DNA from: Sphingomonas baiyangensis
Lineage (GTDB): Bacteria > Pseudomonadota > Alphaproteobacteria > Sphingomonadales > Sphingomonadaceae
Assembly: GCF_005144715.1 (NCBI RefSeq)
Contig: NZ_SWKR01000002.1
Location: forward strand, 1,000,146 to 1,064,145
Reading direction: 5' to 3'
Length of the DNA stretch: 64,000 nucleotides
Below the pieces are notes generated by a model. It was given only the letters and a program-made list of their open reading frames with translations, made no database searches and was not told where the DNA came from. Each line of letters begins with the position of its first letter. The first letter of the stretch is position 1. This document shows positions 45,368-55,593 of the stretch, piece by piece. The translations under genes were made by a program, and so were the position numbers.

Positions 45368-48127
45368 TCAGAAACCCGCGCCGACGTTGAAGGTCAACAG
45401 CTTGGGGTCGTCACCCTCGACCGAATAGACGTCCTTGGCGAGATCGATGCGCAGCGGGCCGAACGGCGAGTTCCAGTTGACGCCGATGCCCACGGTGATG
45501 CGCGGACGCGGCGAATCACCGACGAAACGCTCGAGGAACGGCGCGATCTGGTTGGTCGCGGCGATGTTGGTCTCGGTGCCCGTGCAGGTGCCGCCGAACG
45601 TCTCCGAATAGCCCGTCGAGCAGGTGGTGAGGCGCGTGCCCGTCAGGCCGTTCTGCGTGAATGTGTTGCGGAACAGCGGCTGGCCGTCGTTGCTGAGGAC
45701 CGGCTGGTTGACCGGGAGCAGCTGCGGCGAACCGTCGACGTTGAAGACCGGGTTGCCATTGGCATCGGTCGCCTGCGTGAAGGTGACGGTGGGCAGCGGT
45801 CGCGTGACGTTGAACAGCGCACCCGCCATCACATAGACCGAAGGCCGCAGGCCCAGCTCGGACGCGCCCGAGCCGAGCGGAATCTCGAGCTCGGCCTTGG
45901 CGAGATAATAGGCCTTGCCGCCCAGCGCATCGTCGACGATCTGGTCGCGATCGGTGACGAGGATGGTGTTGCCGTCGTCGTCGGTGGTGAAGGGGATGCG
46001 CTGGATGCGCGGGCCGACGCCGCGAATGTCGAAGCCGCGGAACTGCGGCTCGCCCAGATAGAAACGGTCGATGATGCGCACCGGATCGATGCCGGGGCCA
46101 CGGCTGTCCTCGAGCGACTTGATATAGCCGCCCTGCGCCGCGGCCGAGAAAATGAAGCCCGAACCGGCGTTGAAATATTTGATGCCATCGAAGCGCGCGC
46201 GCGCATAGCGCACGTCGCCGCCGAGGCCGGCGAAATCGGCGCCGACGAGCAGCCGCTGGCCGGCGGTGGGACGCAGGCGGCTGTTGAGGCTGTCATAGAC
46301 GAGGCTGACGCCCACCAGCGAGGTGATGCGGTTGCCGAGCTGTTCGCACAGGAAGCGGCCGGCGCGCAGCGGATCGCACTGGCCATTGGTGAAGAACTGG
46401 CTCTCGTCGAGCGTGACGTCGTCCTGTTGCAGATTGTAGCGCGTCGACAGCGACCAATATTCGGTCAGCGGCACGCCGGCGACGATGTTGAAGCCCGTCG
46501 ACACCTGCTGGAACGTGGTGTTGCGATCGTTGCCGATGAAGTTGAAATTGCGGAAGTCGCGGCGGAACACGGTGCCGCCGAGCGCGATGTTGCGATCGAA
46601 CAGATAGGGTTCGGTGAAGCCCAGCTCGACCGAGCGCGAGAAGCTCGAATAATTGACCTGCGCGCGCAGATCCTGCCCCTTGCCGCGGAAATTGCGCTGG
46701 CGGATCGAGCCTTGCAGGATGAACCGCTCGAGGCTCGAAAAGCCTGCCGACAGCGACAATTCGCCGGTCGATCGTTCCTCGACATTGGCATTGAGCACCA
46801 CGCGATCGGGCGCGCTGCCCGGCTCCTCGGTGATCTCGAAATTGTCTTGGAAGAAACCAAGCGAATTGATGCGGTCCTGCGAGCGGCGGCGCAGGAACGA
46901 GTTGTAGGCATCGCCCTCGCCCAGCCGCATCTCGCGCCGGATCACCTCGTCCTGCGTCTGCGTATTGCCGGTGATGTTGATGCGCTCGACATAGGTACGC
47001 TGCGATTCGGCGATCGCGAGCGTGATGCCCATGGTGAGGTTTTCCTCGTTGCGGAAATATTCGGGCCGCACATCGGCAAAGGCGTAGCCGAACAGCCCCG
47101 CGGTCTCGCTCAGTGACGTGACCGAATCCTCGACGAGCTTGGCGTTGAACCATTCGCCCTTCTTGATCGGCAGGCCAGCGGCGAGCTGCTCGTCGTTGAA
47201 GTCGCGGATGCCGCTGTCGACCGCCACGTCGCCGAAGCGATAGCGCGGGCCTTCCTCCACCACATAGGTGATGATGAAGTCTTCCTTGTCGGGCGTCAGC
47301 TCGGCGACCGCGGAGATGACGCGGAAGTCGGCATAGCCTTCGGTCAGGTAGAATTGCCGCAGCTTCTGCTGGTCGAACGCCAGACGATCCTGATCGTACG
47401 ACGTGTTCGAGCTGAAGAAGCGGAACCAGCGCGACTGCTTGGTCGCCATCTCGCCGCGCAGCGCATCGTCGCTATACTGCTCGTTGCCGATGATGTTGAT
47501 CTGGCGAACCTTCGACTTCGGCCCCTCGGTGATCTCGAACACCACGTCGACGCGGTTCTGATCGAGATTGACCTGCTTGGGCTCGACCACGGCGGCGAAA
47601 CGGCCCTGGCGGCGATACAGCTCGATGATGCGCGCGACATCGGCACGCACTGCGGTGCGCGTGAAGATCTGCCGCGGCGCCAGCTTGATCTCGGGCAGGA
47701 TCTTGTCGTTCTTCAACCGGCGATTGCCCTCGAGCACGACGCGGTTGATGATCGGGTTCTCGCGCACGCGCACGATCAGGTCGCCGGTCTCGACGCCCTC
47801 GATCTGCACTTCGGCGATGAGATCGGACGCGTAGAGATCACGGATCGCGGCGTCGATCAGCTCGTTGGTGTAGGGCTCGCCGACGCGCAGCTTGGTATAG
47901 CTGAGCACGGTATCCTGCTCGATGCGCTGCGAGCCGACGACGCGCAGCGACTTGATGACGCGCGCGGGCTGCGCGGGTGGCGCGATCGGCGCCCGCGGGG
48001 CCTGAGCCTGCGGCGCCTGCGGAGCGGCGGGCGCCTGCTGCGCATGGGCGACGCCTGCCAGCATCGAGCCGGCCAGCAGCATCGCCGTGGCGCGCGCGCC
48101 ATAATGGGTAGCCTTGATCGCGGTCAC
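45368..48127 (-). CDS. bamA: Outer membrane protein assembly factor BamA
   Basis: Central beta-barrel of the BAM complex that inserts outer-membrane proteins. It has 919 residues from GTG 48127, giving a signal (MLLAGSMLAGVAHA) and a Pro/Ala/Gln linker. Five POTRA domains follow (first begins VIKSLRVVGSQRIEQDTVLSY), then the 16-strand barrel with FYLGEPQFRGFDIRGVGPR, ending in the expected aromatic residue (NVGAGF). ATGs further upstream would extend into the rseP gap without homology. The loop near residues 830-880 contains two Cys, uncommon in BamA. Confidence 0.95.
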   Translation of the reverse strand: MTAIKATHYGARATAMLLAGSMLAGVAHAQQAPAAPQAPQAQAPRAPIAPPAQPARVIKSLRVVGSQRIEQDTVLSYTKLRVGEPYTNELIDAAIRDLYASDLIAEVQIEGVETGDLIVRVRENPIINRVVLEGNRRLKNDKILPEIKLAPRQIFTRTAVRADVARIIELYRRQGRFAAVVEPKQVNLDQNRVDVVFEITEGPKSKVRQINIIGNEQYSDDALRGEMATKQSRWFRFFSSNTSYDQDRLAFDQQKLRQFYLTEGYADFRVISAVAELTPDKEDFIITYVVEEGPRYRFGDVAVDSGIRDFNDEQLAAGLPIKKGEWFNAKLVEDSVTSLSETAGLFGYAFADVRPEYFRNEENLTMGITLAIAESQRTYVERINITGNTQTQDEVIRREMRLGEGDAYNSFLRRRSQDRINSLGFFQDNFEITEEPGSAPDRVVLNANVEERSTGELSLSAGFSSLERFILQGSIRQRNFRGKGQDLRAQVNYSSFSRSVELGFTEPYLFDRNIALGGTVFRRDFRNFNFIGNDRNTTFQQVSTGFNIVAGVPLTEYWSLSTRYNLQQDDVTLDESQFFTNGQCDPLRAGRFLCEQLGNRITSLVGVSLVYDSLNSRLRPTAGQRLLVGADFAGLGGDVRYARARFDGIKYFNAGSGFIFSAAAQGGYIKSLEDSRGPGIDPVRIIDRFYLGEPQFRGFDIRGVGPRIQRIPFTTDDDGNTILVTDRDQIVDDALGGKAYYLAKAELEIPLGSGASELGLRPSVYVMAGALFNVTRPLPTVTFTQATDANGNPVFNVDGSPQLLPVNQPVLSNDGQPLFRNTFTQNGLTGTRLTTCSTGYSETFGGTCTGTETNIAATNQIAPFLERFVGDSPRPRITVGIGVNWNSPFGPLRIDLAKDVYSVEGDDPKLLTFNVGAGF

Positions 48128-48201
48128 CTTCGTCCCACCCCGAAATAAGAAAACATCGCACTCGCCGGCACGCCGGCCCGCACGCCCCTGCCCGAAGCGC
48201 A

Positions 48202-49335
48202 CTATCCGATCAAGCCGGCCAGCCCGCGCCATACACCGAATGCGCCCAGATCGTTGATCGTCACGAAGAACATCAGCGCCAGCACCGCCGCCAATCCGCC
48301 GCGATACGCCCATTCGACCAGCCGCGGGTCGGCAGGCCGCCGCCGCACCGCCTCGATCGCATAGAACATCAGATGGCCACCATCGAGCATCGGGACTGGC
48401 AACAGGTTGATGAATCCCAGATTAATCGAGACGAGCGCGACCAGCCCGACGAACTGCGCGAGCCCGAGCGAAAGCTGCTGGCCCGATACCTGCGCGATGC
48501 GCAAGGGGCCGCCCAGCTCGTCGATCGAGCGGCGGCCGGTGACGATCTGGCCCAGCGTCTCGACCATCATGCCGATGATGTCGCCGGTGCGCTCGATGCC
48601 GACGAGCGGTGCGCGCAGCAGGCTCACGGGTTCGCGGACGGGATCGCCTGCGGTCACGCCTACCAGCCCGATGCGATATTCGTTGCCGAACCGATCGCGC
48701 TCGCGGCGCAGACCGATTTGCAGCTCGGCCTCGCGAGGCTGGCCCGCCCGCTCGAACGCGATCGTCGTACGCTCGCCGGGGCGGATATGCGTGTAGGCCG
48801 CGATATCGTCGAACGTCTCGACAGCGTTGCCGCCGATCGTGCGCACGCGGTCGCCCGCCTGCAAGCCGGCGGCGGCGGCAGGCGTACCCGCGACCACCTG
48901 GCCGATCACCGGCGGCGTGCGGCTTTCGCCATAGGCGAGCGCGAAGCCGGCGAGGATGAGCACCGCGAGCGCGAGGTTGATCGCCGGCCCCGCGGCTACA
49001 ATGATCGTGCGCTGCCACAATGGTTTGGACTGGAAGGTTCGCTCGCGTTCAGAAGTCGGCAGTGCGAGCCATTCGACGCTCGGCTGGCTGGCGGGGTTCA
49101 TGTCGCCAGCGAAGCGCACATAGCCGCCGAGCGGCAGCCAGCCGAATTGCCAGCGCGTGCCGCGCCGATCGGTGAACCCCGCGATCTCGCGCCCGAAGCC
49201 GACCGAGAACGCCTCGGCATGCACGCCGAACCAGCGCCCGGCAAGATAGTGGCCAAGCTCGTGCACGAACACCAGCGGCCCGAGCACCAGCAGGAACGCG
49301 ATGACGGTGAAGATCAGGCCTGGGCTCTCGATCAA
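48202..49335 (-). CDS. rseP: Site-2 (intramembrane) zinc metalloprotease RseP/RasP
   Basis: Inner-membrane S2P protease that cleaves anti-sigma factors and signal peptide remnants. 377 residues; zinc motif HELGH in TM1 (about residues 22-26), a PDZ domain (about 120-200, VAGTPAAAAGLQAGDRV) and the C-terminal LDGGH ligand motif in NLLPVPMLDGGHL. TTG 49335 is chosen: AAGGA lies 9 bases upstream, and it overlaps the dxr stop (TTGA). A TTG at 49344 would have no spacing from the ribosome site. Confidence 0.94.
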   Translation of the reverse strand: MIESPGLIFTVIAFLLVLGPLVFVHELGHYLAGRWFGVHAEAFSVGFGREIAGFTDRRGTRWQFGWLPLGGYVRFAGDMNPASQPSVEWLALPTSERERTFQSKPLWQRTIIVAAGPAINLALAVLILAGFALAYGESRTPPVIGQVVAGTPAAAAGLQAGDRVRTIGGNAVETFDDIAAYTHIRPGERTTIAFERAGQPREAELQIGLRRERDRFGNEYRIGLVGVTAGDPVREPVSLLRAPLVGIERTGDIIGMMVETLGQIVTGRRSIDELGGPLRIAQVSGQQLSLGLAQFVGLVALVSINLGFINLLPVPMLDGGHLMFYAIEAVRRRPADPRLVEWAYRGGLAAVLALMFFVTINDLGAFGVWRGLAGLIG

Positions 49336-50489
49336 GCGACGCAATCCTTTACCCGCGCGGCGGCGTTGCGCCGCGCCTCGCCGTCGATCGCCAGTACCGC
49401 ATCGACATCGTGCGGCGCAGGCGGATCGTAGCTCGCCAGCGTATCCTCGACGATTGCGGCAATTTCGAGGAAGCCGATGCGCCGCTCGAGAAACGCGGCG
49501 ACGGCGATCTCGTTGGCGGCGTTGAGGATCGCTGGCCGCGCGCCGCCGGCATCGAGCGCCTCGCGCGCCAGCCGCAGCGCGGGGAAGCGATCGGGATCGG
49601 GCGCCTCGAAATCGAAGCGGCCGATCGCGGCGAAATCGAGCGGCGCCATCGGCGTTTCCATGCGATCGGGCCAGGCGAGCGTGTGCGCGATGGGCACGCG
49701 CATGTCGCTGGGGCCGAGCTGTGCGAGGATCGAGCCGTCGACATATTCGACCATCGAATGGATGACCGACTGGCGGTGCACGATCACCTCGATCGCGTGC
49801 GCCGCGACGGGGAACAGGCGCGCGGCCTCGATCAACTCGAGGCCCTTGTTCATCAGCGTCGCCGAATCGATCGATATCTTGGCGCCCATCGACCAGTTGG
49901 GATGCGCTACCGCCTGTTCGGGGGTGACGGCGGCCATCGCTTCGCGGCTCCAGTCGCGAAACGGGCCGCCGCTCGCGGTGAGGATGATGCGCCGCACGCG
50001 TTCGGGGCGCGCTGAGTCCATACACTGGAAGATGGCGTTGTGTTCGCTGTCGGCGGGAAGCAGCGTCGCGCCCGATCGCGCGGCGGCGGCAAGGATGACC
50101 TCGCCCGCCGAGACGAGCGGCTCCTTGTTGGCGATGACGACAGTGCGTCCGCCCTCGATCGCCGCCAGCGTGGGGCCGAGGCCCGCACAGCCGACGATCG
50201 CGCTCATCGTCCAGTCGGCGGGCATGCGCGCGGCTTCGCACACTGCTTCGACGCCGCCGCCTGCCTCGATACCGGTGCCCGCCAGCGCCTCGCGCAACGC
50301 GGGCAGGCAAGCGGCGTCGGCGACCGCAGCGAAGCGCGCGCGCGTGCGGATCGCGGCTGCCGCCAGTGCGGATACGTCGCGGTTCGCGGTGAGCGCGACG
50401 ACGGCGAAATCGTCGGGCGCGCGCTCGATGAGGTCGAGCGTCGAGGTGCCGATCGACCCCGTCGCGCCGAGGATGCTGATGCGCCTCAT
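49332..50489 (-). CDS. dxr: 1-deoxy-D-xylulose-5-phosphate reductoisomerase
   Basis: Second step of the MEP isoprenoid pathway: NADPH-dependent conversion of DXP to MEP. The 385-residue protein has GATGSIGTSTLDL (NADPH), the NKE motif (NKEPLVSAGE), SEHNAIFQ (metal and substrate) and the flexible loop HPNWSMGAKISIDSATLMNKGLE. Start overlaps the cdsA stop (ATGA). Confidence 0.97.
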   Translation of the reverse strand: MRRISILGATGSIGTSTLDLIERAPDDFAVVALTANRDVSALAAAAIRTRARFAAVADAACLPALREALAGTGIEAGGGVEAVCEAARMPADWTMSAIVGCAGLGPTLAAIEGGRTVVIANKEPLVSAGEVILAAAARSGATLLPADSEHNAIFQCMDSARPERVRRIILTASGGPFRDWSREAMAAVTPEQAVAHPNWSMGAKISIDSATLMNKGLELIEAARLFPVAAHAIEVIVHRQSVIHSMVEYVDGSILAQLGPSDMRVPIAHTLAWPDRMETPMAPLDFAAIGRFDFEAPDPDRFPALRLAREALDAGGARPAILNAANEIAVAAFLERRIGFLEIAAIVEDTLASYDPPAPHDVDAVLAIDGEARRNAAARVKDCVA

Positions 50490-51283
50490 GCGAGCGCTCC
50501 CACGCCGATCACCGCGAGCGCCGCGAGCGGCGCGACGGGGACGACGCCATCGAGCCGGTCGAGAAAGCCGCCATGGCCCGGCAGCAGCGTGCCCGAATCC
50601 TTGATGCCCGCCTGGCGCTTGAGCCAGCTTTCATAGAGATCGCCCATGGCCGAGACGACGGCGAGCAGCGGCGTCAGCAGCGCCAGCCAGGGCGACAGAC
50701 CCCAGCTCATCATCGCGCCGCCGAAGATCGCCGCGGCAAGCACGCCGCCGACGAACCCCGACCACGTCTTGTTGGGGCTGATCGTCGGCGCGAACTTGGG
50801 ACCGCCGACCGAGCGGCCGACGAAGAACGCCGCGGTATCGCACGCCCACACCAGCCCAAGCGCCCAGAGCGAGACGAACAGGCCGTTCTCGCCGGTGCGC
50901 AGGAAGGCCAGCGCCAGCGCCGGCAACCCGACATAGAGGATGCCGCGCGCGACATCGACGCGCCGCGTGATCGCCGCGACGAAGAAGAACGCGCCGACCA
51001 CCAGCCCCAGCGTGAAGAAGCTCGCACCCGAAGCGAGCGGCGACAGGATGGCGAGCGGCACCGACAGCGCGAACAGCGCGATGCGCTTCTGGCGCGTGTC
51101 GATGCGATGCAGGTCGCACCATTCGGCCATCATCAGCATCGCGCCGACGACGATGAGCAGCCAGAACACGATGCCGCCGATCGCCAGCGCGACCGCGGCG
51201 ACGGCGAGCATCGCGAAGCCTACCATGAGCCGCTGGTTGAGATTGGCCTTGCGCGCCTCGGCCTTCGCTTGCTCGGGCGTCAC
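50486..51283 (-). CDS. cdsA: Phosphatidate cytidylyltransferase
   Basis: Makes CDP-diacylglycerol from phosphatidate and CTP, feeding PssA (55760). A 265-residue membrane protein with about seven helices and the signature SAMGDLYESWLKRQAGIKDSG plus PGHGGFLDRLDG near the C-terminus. The GTG start at 51283 overlaps the uppS stop (GTGA). Extending upstream would run into uppS. Confidence 0.95.
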   Translation of the reverse strand: MTPEQAKAEARKANLNQRLMVGFAMLAVAAVALAIGGIVFWLLIVVGAMLMMAEWCDLHRIDTRQKRIALFALSVPLAILSPLASGASFFTLGLVVGAFFFVAAITRRVDVARGILYVGLPALALAFLRTGENGLFVSLWALGLVWACDTAAFFVGRSVGGPKFAPTISPNKTWSGFVGGVLAAAIFGGAMMSWGLSPWLALLTPLLAVVSAMGDLYESWLKRQAGIKDSGTLLPGHGGFLDRLDGVVPVAPLAALAVIGVGALA

Positions 51284-52005
51284 AGGCCACCGAAGCGGCG
51301 CTGCCGACGGCCGAACGTCTCGATCGCGTGCGCCAGCGTCGCGCCGTCGAAGTCGGGCCACAGCGTATCGACGAACAGCAGCTCGGCATAGGCGGCCTGC
51401 CACAGCAGGAAGTTCGACAGGCGCTGCTCGCCCGAGGTGCGGATGAGCAGATCGAGCGGGGGCAGATCGCGCGTGGTGAGCGCCGAGGCGAACGTCGCCT
51501 CGTCGATCGCTTCGGGATCGAGCGCGCCGTCGCGCGCGGCCCCGGCGAGCCGACGCGCGGCGGCGACAATCTCGGCCTGCGCACCGTAGTTGAGCGCGAT
51601 GACGAGGATCGGGCCGGTGTTATGCGCGGTACGCTCGATCGCGCCGTCGATCATCGCGACCAGATCGCGTGAAAGCGCGTGATAGTCGCCGATGACGCGC
51701 AGGCGGACATTCTCGGCCACCAGATCGTCGAGCTCGGCGCGCAGGAAATGGCGCAGCAGCCCCATCAGGTCGCGCACTTCCTCCTCGGGCCGGCGCCAGT
51801 TCTCGGACGAGAAGGCATAGAGCGTCAGCACCTCGATGCCGAGGTCGCGTGCCGCGCGCGTGACGCGGCGCACGGCTTCGACGCCCTGCTTGTGCCCAGC
51901 GATGCGCGGCAAACGGCGGGCCTTGGCCCAGCGGCCATTGCCATCCATGATGATCGCGACATGCCGCGGCGCCGCAGCCGCCACGGGTGCGGGATGCGTG
52001 GCCAT
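51280..52005 (-). CDS. uppS: Undecaprenyl (polyprenyl) diphosphate synthase
   Basis: Cis-prenyltransferase making the C55 lipid carrier for peptidoglycan and polysaccharides. 241 residues with catalytic Asp21 in IIMDGNGRWA, the RIAGHKQGVEAVR pyrophosphate site, YAFSSENW and the terminal LIRTSGEQRLSNFLLWQ. Length is normal. It follows frr by 43 bases. Confidence 0.96.
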   Translation of the reverse strand: MATHPAPVAAAAPRHVAIIMDGNGRWAKARRLPRIAGHKQGVEAVRRVTRAARDLGIEVLTLYAFSSENWRRPEEEVRDLMGLLRHFLRAELDDLVAENVRLRVIGDYHALSRDLVAMIDGAIERTAHNTGPILVIALNYGAQAEIVAAARRLAGAARDGALDPEAIDEATFASALTTRDLPPLDLLIRTSGEQRLSNFLLWQAAYAELLFVDTLWPDFDGATLAHAIETFGRRQRRFGGL

Positions 52006-52048
52006 TAGCCGGCCGCCCCAAACACCGCCACATGCGCGCCGAACCGCG

Positions 52049-52606
52049 TCACTTGTTCAGGATTTCCTTTTCCTTGGCGCTTGCCGTCGCGTCGATGTCG
52101 GCGATCGTCGCGTCGGTCAGCTTCTGCACCTCGGTCTCGTGGCGCTTGCGCTCGTCTTCGGAATAGACGCCCTTCTTCTCGTCGGTCTTGAGCGCGTCCA
52201 TGCCGTCGCGCCGCACGTTGCGCACCGCGATCTTGGCCTTCTCCGAATATTGTCCCGCGAGCTTGGCGAGTTCCTTGCGCCGCTCCTCGGTAAGGTCGGG
52301 GATCGGCAGGCGCAGATTCTGGCCGTCGACGATCGGGTTGAGGCCGAGGCCCGCCGAGCGGATCGCCTTGTCGACGGGGCCGACATTCGACTTGTCCCAC
52401 ACCTGCACGCTCAGCATCCGCGGCTCGGGTGCCGAAACGGTGGCGACCTGGTTGAGCGGCATGTGCGCGCCGTAAACCTCGACGGTGACGGGATCGAGCA
52501 GCGAGGTGCTGGCACGGCCGGTGCGCAGGCCGCTCAGATCGCCCTTGAGCGATTCGACGGCGCCGGCCATGCGGCGCTCGAGATCGGCCTTGTCATAAGC
52601 GGCCAT
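52049..52606 (-). CDS. frr: Ribosome recycling factor
   Basis: Splits post-termination ribosomes together with EF-G. 185 residues with the three-helix-bundle pattern and conserved [13 protein letters not shown]-equivalent [15 protein letters not shown], and [10 protein letters not shown] motifs. It lies 15 bases after pyrH on the same strand. Confidence 0.96.
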   Translation of the reverse strand: MAAYDKADLERRMAGAVESLKGDLSGLRTGRASTSLLDPVTVEVYGAHMPLNQVATVSAPEPRMLSVQVWDKSNVGPVDKAIRSAGLGLNPIVDGQNLRLPIPDLTEERRKELAKLAGQYSEKAKIAVRNVRRDGMDALKTDEKKGVYSEDERKRHETEVQKLTDATIADIDATASAKEKEILNK

Positions 52607-52621
52607 GGGGACTTCCTCTCT

Positions 52622-53344
52622 TTATGGCTGGTTGCGGACGATCGTGGCGGTGCCCTCGCCGCGCAGCACGGCGGCGAGATTGCCGTCGTCGCGGATGTTG
52701 AACACCACGATCGGAATGTCGTTGTCGCGGCAGAGCGCCACGGCGCTGGCGTCCATCACCTTGAGGTCGTCGGCGAGCACGCGGCTGAAGGTGAGGCTGT
52801 CATAGCGCTTGGCGGTGGGCACCTTCTTGGGATCGGCATCGTAGACACCGTCGACGCTGGTGCCCTTGAACAGCGCGTCGCACTTCATCTCGGCCGCGCG
52901 CAGCGCGGCGGTGGTATCGGTCGTGAAGAAAGGCAGCCCGGTGCCCGCCGCGAAGATCACGACGCGGCCCTTTTCCATGTGCCGCTCGGCCTTGCGGCGG
53001 ATATAGGGCTCGCACACGCTCGCCATCGGGATCGCCGATTGGACGCGCGTGTCGATGCCGAGCTTCTCGAGGGCGTTCTGCATCGCGAGCGCGTTCATGA
53101 CGGTCGCGAGCATGCCCATATAGTCGGCGCTGGCGCGATCGAAGCCCTTGGCGGCACCCGCCAGCCCGCGGAAGATGTTGCCGCCGCCCACCACCATGCA
53201 CACCTGAAGGCCCGTCTCGGTCGCGGCTTTCACCTCGCGCGCGACGCGGTCGCAGGTATCGGGATCGATGCCGAACTGCCCCTGCCCCATCAGGACCTCG
53301 CCCGACAATTTGAGCAGGATGCGGTTGATCTTGGGGAGTGTCAT
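52622..53344 (-). CDS. pyrH: UMP kinase
   Basis: Phosphorylates UMP to UDP with ATP; bacterial hexameric form of the amino-acid-kinase fold. 240 residues with [16 protein letters not shown], and the Asp-rich nucleotide site around [12 protein letters not shown] 53344 ([12 protein letters not shown]) is chosen as the family N-terminus; an in-frame ATG 18 bases earlier gives an unneeded MTRSDS. Ribosome sites are weak for both. A terminator-like stem lies 32 bases upstream, separating it from tsf. Confidence 0.94.
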   Translation of the reverse strand: MTLPKINRILLKLSGEVLMGQGQFGIDPDTCDRVAREVKAATETGLQVCMVVGGGNIFRGLAGAAKGFDRASADYMGMLATVMNALAMQNALEKLGIDTRVQSAIPMASVCEPYIRRKAERHMEKGRVVIFAAGTGLPFFTTDTTAALRAAEMKCDALFKGTSVDGVYDADPKKVPTAKRYDSLTFSRVLADDLKVMDASAVALCRDNDIPIVVFNIRDDGNLAAVLRGEGTATIVRNQP

Positions 53345-53375
53345 GGAATCCGATCGGGTCATTCAGATGGGCAGC

Positions 53376-53408
53376 AAAACGGCGCGGACCTTAGAAGGCC
53401 CGCGCCGT
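53376..53408 (-). terminator. Terminator-like hairpin after tsf
   Basis: Read on the minus strand, a nine- to ten-pair stem (ACGGCGCGG/CCGCGCCGT, with inner pairing) is followed by four U residues. It lies 53 bases beyond the tsf stop and 32 bases before pyrH. The short U-run suggests incomplete termination with read-through into pyrH. Confidence 0.6.
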
Positions 53409-53460
53409 CGTGCCAACCGGATAGATGCCGTGCGAACGATCGCTGCGGCATCGGTAACGG

Positions 53461-54393
53461 TCAGGCCTTGTGGAGCCCCGCGGTGGCGGCGACTTCGGCG
53501 GCGAAGTCGCTCTCCTCGCGCTCGATGCCCTCGCCGAGCTGGAAGCGGACATAATCGACGAGCTTGATCGTCGTGCCCGCATCCTTGCCCGCCTTGGCGA
53601 CCACATCGGCGACGGGCGTCTTGCCGTCCATCACGATGGGCTGGCTGAGCAGCGCGTTCTCCTTGGCGAACTTCTTGACCGAGCCCTCGACCATCTTGGC
53701 GATGATGTCGGCGGGCTTGCCGCTCTCGGCCGCCTTCTCGGTCGCGATCTGGCGCTCGCGCTCGAGCACGTCCTGATCGAGGCCGTTCTCGTCGAGCGCC
53801 AGCGGGAAGGCAGCGGCGACGTGCATCGCGATCTGCTTGCCGAGCGGCTCGAGCACGTCGACGCCGGCATCCGATTCGAGCGCCACGAGGACGCCGATCT
53901 TGCCGAGGCCGGGTGCGGCGGCATTATGGACATAGGGGATGACGGCGCCCTGCGACACCGACACCGCCTTGGCACGGCGCAGCACCTGGTTCTCGCCGAT
54001 CGTCGAGATGTTGTTGGTCAGCACTTCCTCGACGGTGCCGCCCTCAGCCATCTTCACGCCCTTCAGCGCGTCGAGATCGTCGCCATGGTCGAGCGCGAGC
54101 GCGGTGACCTCGCGCACGAAGCCCTGGAAGATCTCGTTCTTCGCGACGAAATCGGTCTGCGAGTTGACCTCGACCGCGACGCCCTTGGTGCCGGCGACGG
54201 CAACGCCCACCAGACCCTCGGCGGCGGTGCGGCTCGACTTCTTGGCGGCGGCGGCAAGACCCTTGGCGCGCAGCCAGTCGACCGCGGCTTCCATGTCGCC
54301 ATTGTTCTCGTTGAGCGCCTTCTTGCAGTCCATCATGCCGGCGCCCGAGCGCTCGCGCAGTTCCTTGACGGCTGCAGCCGTGATCTCGGCCAT
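53461..54393 (-). CDS. tsf: Elongation factor Ts
   Basis: Nucleotide-exchange factor for EF-Tu. 310 residues with the N-terminal UBA-like [16 protein letters not shown], and the core [10 protein letters not shown] contact. Normal length for alphaproteobacteria. It lies downstream of rpsB by 100 bases that contain a GC-rich hairpin. Confidence 0.97.
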   Translation of the reverse strand: MAEITAAAVKELRERSGAGMMDCKKALNENNGDMEAAVDWLRAKGLAAAAKKSSRTAAEGLVGVAVAGTKGVAVEVNSQTDFVAKNEIFQGFVREVTALALDHGDDLDALKGVKMAEGGTVEEVLTNNISTIGENQVLRRAKAVSVSQGAVIPYVHNAAAPGLGKIGVLVALESDAGVDVLEPLGKQIAMHVAAAFPLALDENGLDQDVLERERQIATEKAAESGKPADIIAKMVEGSVKKFAKENALLSQPIVMDGKTPVADVVAKAGKDAGTTIKLVDYVRFQLGEGIEREESDFAAEVAATAGLHKA

Positions 54394-54417
54394 GCTTCGT
54401 TCCTTCTTCTAGAAATC

Positions 54418-54451
54418 GGGCGGGGTCAGTGCATCGCGCCCTGCCCCGCCC
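54418..54451 (-). promoter_or_regulatory. Hairpin between rpsB and tsf (possible attenuator or processing site)
   Basis: Perfect eight-base arms GGGCGGGG and CCCCGCCC enclose an 18-base loop in the rpsB-tsf gap. Only a short interrupted U-tract follows on the minus strand (GATTTC). Such stems in rpsB-tsf often set the S2:EF-Ts ratio by partial termination; that role is inferred. Confidence 0.4.
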
Positions 54452-54493
54452 CGATGACAGTCTGGTGACGCGGGCACGCGGCCCGCGCCGGGA

Positions 54494-55327
54494 TCAGGCG
54501 TTGGCCTGCTGCGCCTCGGCGGCAGGCGCCTCGGCAACGGGCGCCTCGGTGGCGGTTGCTTCGACGGCAGGCGCTTCCTCGCTCAGCGCAGGCTCGGCGG
54601 GCGGCTCGGCCATCGCGCCAAAGTCCTGGCTACGCATCTGTGCCTCGTTATTGCCGCGCGTGGCGGCGATCGCCATCGCTTCGCAATAGAGACGGATCGC
54701 GCGGCTGGCGTCGTCGTTCGCGGGCACCGGGAAGGCGATGCCGTCGGGCGAGACGTTCGAATCTAGGATCGCGACGACGGGGATGCCCAGCGTGTTGGCT
54801 TCCTTGATCGCCAGTTCTTCCTTGTTCGCGTCGATCACGAACATGATGTCGGGGATGCCGTTCAGGTCGCGGATGCCGCCGAGCGACAGCTCGAGCTTGT
54901 CCTTCTCGCGCGTGAGGTTGAGCACTTCCTTCTTCGTGAGGCCGTGCGTGTCGCCCGAAAGCTGCTCCTCGAGCGCCTTCAGCCGCTTGATCGAACCCGA
55001 GATCGTCTTCCAGTTGGTGAGCATGCCGCCCAGCCAGCGATGGTTGACGAAATGCTGGCCCGAACGGCGCGCGGCCTCGGCGATCGGCTCCTGCGCCTGG
55101 CGCTTGGTGCCGACGAACAGCACCTTGCCGCCCGAAGCGACGGTCGACGACACGAAGTCGAGCGCGCGCGCGAACAGCGGCACGGTCTGCGACAGGTCGA
55201 TGATGTGGACGCCGTTGCGATCGCCGAAGATGTAGGGCTTCATCTTCGGGTTCCAGCGATGCGTCTGGTGGCCGAAATGCGCGCCCGATTCGATGAGCTG
55301 CTGCATGGTGACGACGGGTGCCGCCAT
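54494..55327 (-). CDS. rpsB: 30S ribosomal protein S2
   Basis: Ribosomal protein S2, 277 residues. It starts [20 protein letters not shown], with the family [10 protein letters not shown] and the second signature region [18 protein letters not shown]-terminal tail of about 35 residues rich in Ala, Glu and Pro extends beyond E. coli S2, common in alphaproteobacteria. ATG 55327 is chosen because GGAAAG precedes it. Confidence 0.96.
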   Translation of the reverse strand: MAAPVVTMQQLIESGAHFGHQTHRWNPKMKPYIFGDRNGVHIIDLSQTVPLFARALDFVSSTVASGGKVLFVGTKRQAQEPIAEAARRSGQHFVNHRWLGGMLTNWKTISGSIKRLKALEEQLSGDTHGLTKKEVLNLTREKDKLELSLGGIRDLNGIPDIMFVIDANKEELAIKEANTLGIPVVAILDSNVSPDGIAFPVPANDDASRAIRLYCEAMAIAATRGNNEAQMRSQDFGAMAEPPAEPALSEEAPAVEATATEAPVAEAPAAEAQQANA

Positions 55328-55474
55328 AGGGATGCTTCCTTTCCGGTTAGTCCTCTGGGAAGCGAGCGACCGCTGTATCTCCAGCCTCGAAGGCCGGCAG
55401 CAGCACCGGGTTATGTGCTTCCCATGCGGGGTTGAGCGCGGGCCGTTAGCCGAAAGCCACACGTAATTCAAGTA

Positions 55475-55503
55475 TTGACGTCAGAACGTTTGTGGAACAT
55501 ATG
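55475..55503 (+). promoter_or_regulatory. Promoter-like sequence with candidate LexA (SOS) box
   Basis: A -35-like TTGACG (55475-55480) and a poor -10-like CATATG (55498-55503) are spaced by 17 bases. Inside and overlapping them is GAAC-GTTTGTG-GAAC (55484-55498). GTTC-N7-GTTC, the reverse complement of this form, is the known LexA operator in alphaproteobacteria. It lies about 95 bases upstream of the small membrane protein gene on the plus strand and 157 bases from rpsB on the other side. Confidence 0.55.
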
Positions 55504-55593
55504 GGGTTCGAAAGCGGCACGTGGAACCGTTCGTCGCAATCGGTGTTCAAGCGTCTGGAATCGCCCGAATAATATTGCCCGAGGGAGGGTATC

